DNA from: an uncultured Planctomycetaceae bacterium
GTDB taxonomy: Bacteria; Planctomycetota; Planctomycetia; Pirellulales; Thermoguttaceae
Length of the DNA stretch: 64,000 bases
NCBI GenBank assembly: GCA_946408825.1
Contig: CAMJTU010000013.1
Location: 26,038 to 90,037, forward strand
Direction of reading: 5' to 3'
The notes under the pieces were generated by a model, which was not told the origin of the DNA, did not search any database, and was given only the letters and a program-made list of their open reading frames with translations. This document shows, in pieces, positions 63,751 through 64,000 of the stretch (the first letter of the stretch is position 1; every line of letters begins with the position of its first letter). A program made the position numbers and the translations under genes.

Positions 63751-64000
63751 GGTTGGCAATATACGTCTATCGAAAGGGCTGTGACTACGAAGCCGCCGCA
63801 AAAGGAACCGGATAAAGCTTCTCAAAACAACGACGCGAAGGCTTGTGAAGAACTGAGTGAAGGCTTAGAATGAGGCGGCTTGGTTGAATTTTAGTTTGAC
63901 CTGTAAAGAGACTCTTTTTGTTGCGTCGAGGCGGCGTTCACAATGGGCAAGGAGTCCTTTTTTGTTTTAGGTTCAAGACAACTTTAGAGGAGATTTTCTC
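63751..64000 (+). other. Region after the methyltransferase
   Basis: 250 bases to the right edge. A GTG at 63781 opens a 30-codon frame with AAAGGG upstream, too short to call. AGAGGAGA lies in the last 20 bases and looks like the ribosome binding site of a gene starting just outside the window. Confidence 0.4.

Noticed and set aside
63781..63873. A 30-codon GTG frame after the methyltransferase
   Set aside because: Too short and featureless; it may only be the tail of the decayed Mod region.

Overview
The window reads as chromosomal DNA of a member of the Planctomycetota, most likely a host-associated or otherwise polysaccharide-degrading lineage. This is inferred from the whole set of genes, not from a marker gene: a long-tailed FtsH, an HU protein with a Lys/Ala-rich tail, the DUF721-gyrB pair, secreted carbohydrate esterases with a DUF4838 protein, and above all a cluster of planctomycete-style membrane and coiled-coil proteins around a GTPase. 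The DNA is moderately GC-rich with strong use of GAC, GTC, ACG and CGC codons. That codon use creates many long antisense open frames, which I treated as shadows. I found no tRNA, rRNA, CRISPR array or complete insertion sequence.

Layout. Positions 1-20400 are mostly housekeeping: gyrB (cut by the left edge) and a DUF721/DciA gene, miaA, rplU-rng-DUF2344, a minimal phosphotransferase set (ptsI, ptsH, ptsN) with hpf, a radical SAM gene, ftsH, a UvrA paralogue, ilvN, ilvC and ruvX. Positions 20404-21095 are an AT-rich island with short repeats and a frameshifted, truncated relic of an AAA/DUF4143-type ATPase.

Positions 21096-36140 hold the most interesting block. It encodes a membrane-anchored beta-helix protein, a MotA/TolQ/ExbB-like channel subunit, two consecutive ExbD/MotB-like proteins with coiled coils, a secreted proline-rich protein, a zinc-ribbon GTPase, a membrane-anchored protein whose N-terminus resembles GTPase-associated protein 1 (GAP1), a 992-residue helical transmembrane protein, and two related multi-pass membrane proteins, one carrying three GYF_2 domains. 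All point the same way, and several overlap or nearly abut. I interpret it as one envelope-spanning, proton-motive-force-coupled, GTPase-controlled machine, possibly a Zorya-like or GAP1/GTPase conflict system. That function is inference.

Positions 36180-47820 return to core functions: accA, comM, a solitary HTH-C5 DNA methyltransferase with a likely operator, priA, two sodium-coupled transporters, ispF, apbE and HU. Positions 48283-55918 are a leftward series, folP, an RNase HII-like gene, a metallophosphoesterase, endonuclease IV and four tandem paralogous secreted esterases. Positions 56438-61912 hold a flavodoxin-like reductase, then a carbohydrate group (GH76, a beta-lactamase-fold hydrolase and a DUF4838 protein). 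The window closes with a type III-like DNA methyltransferase whose C-terminus looks shortened; any partner nuclease would lie beyond the right edge.
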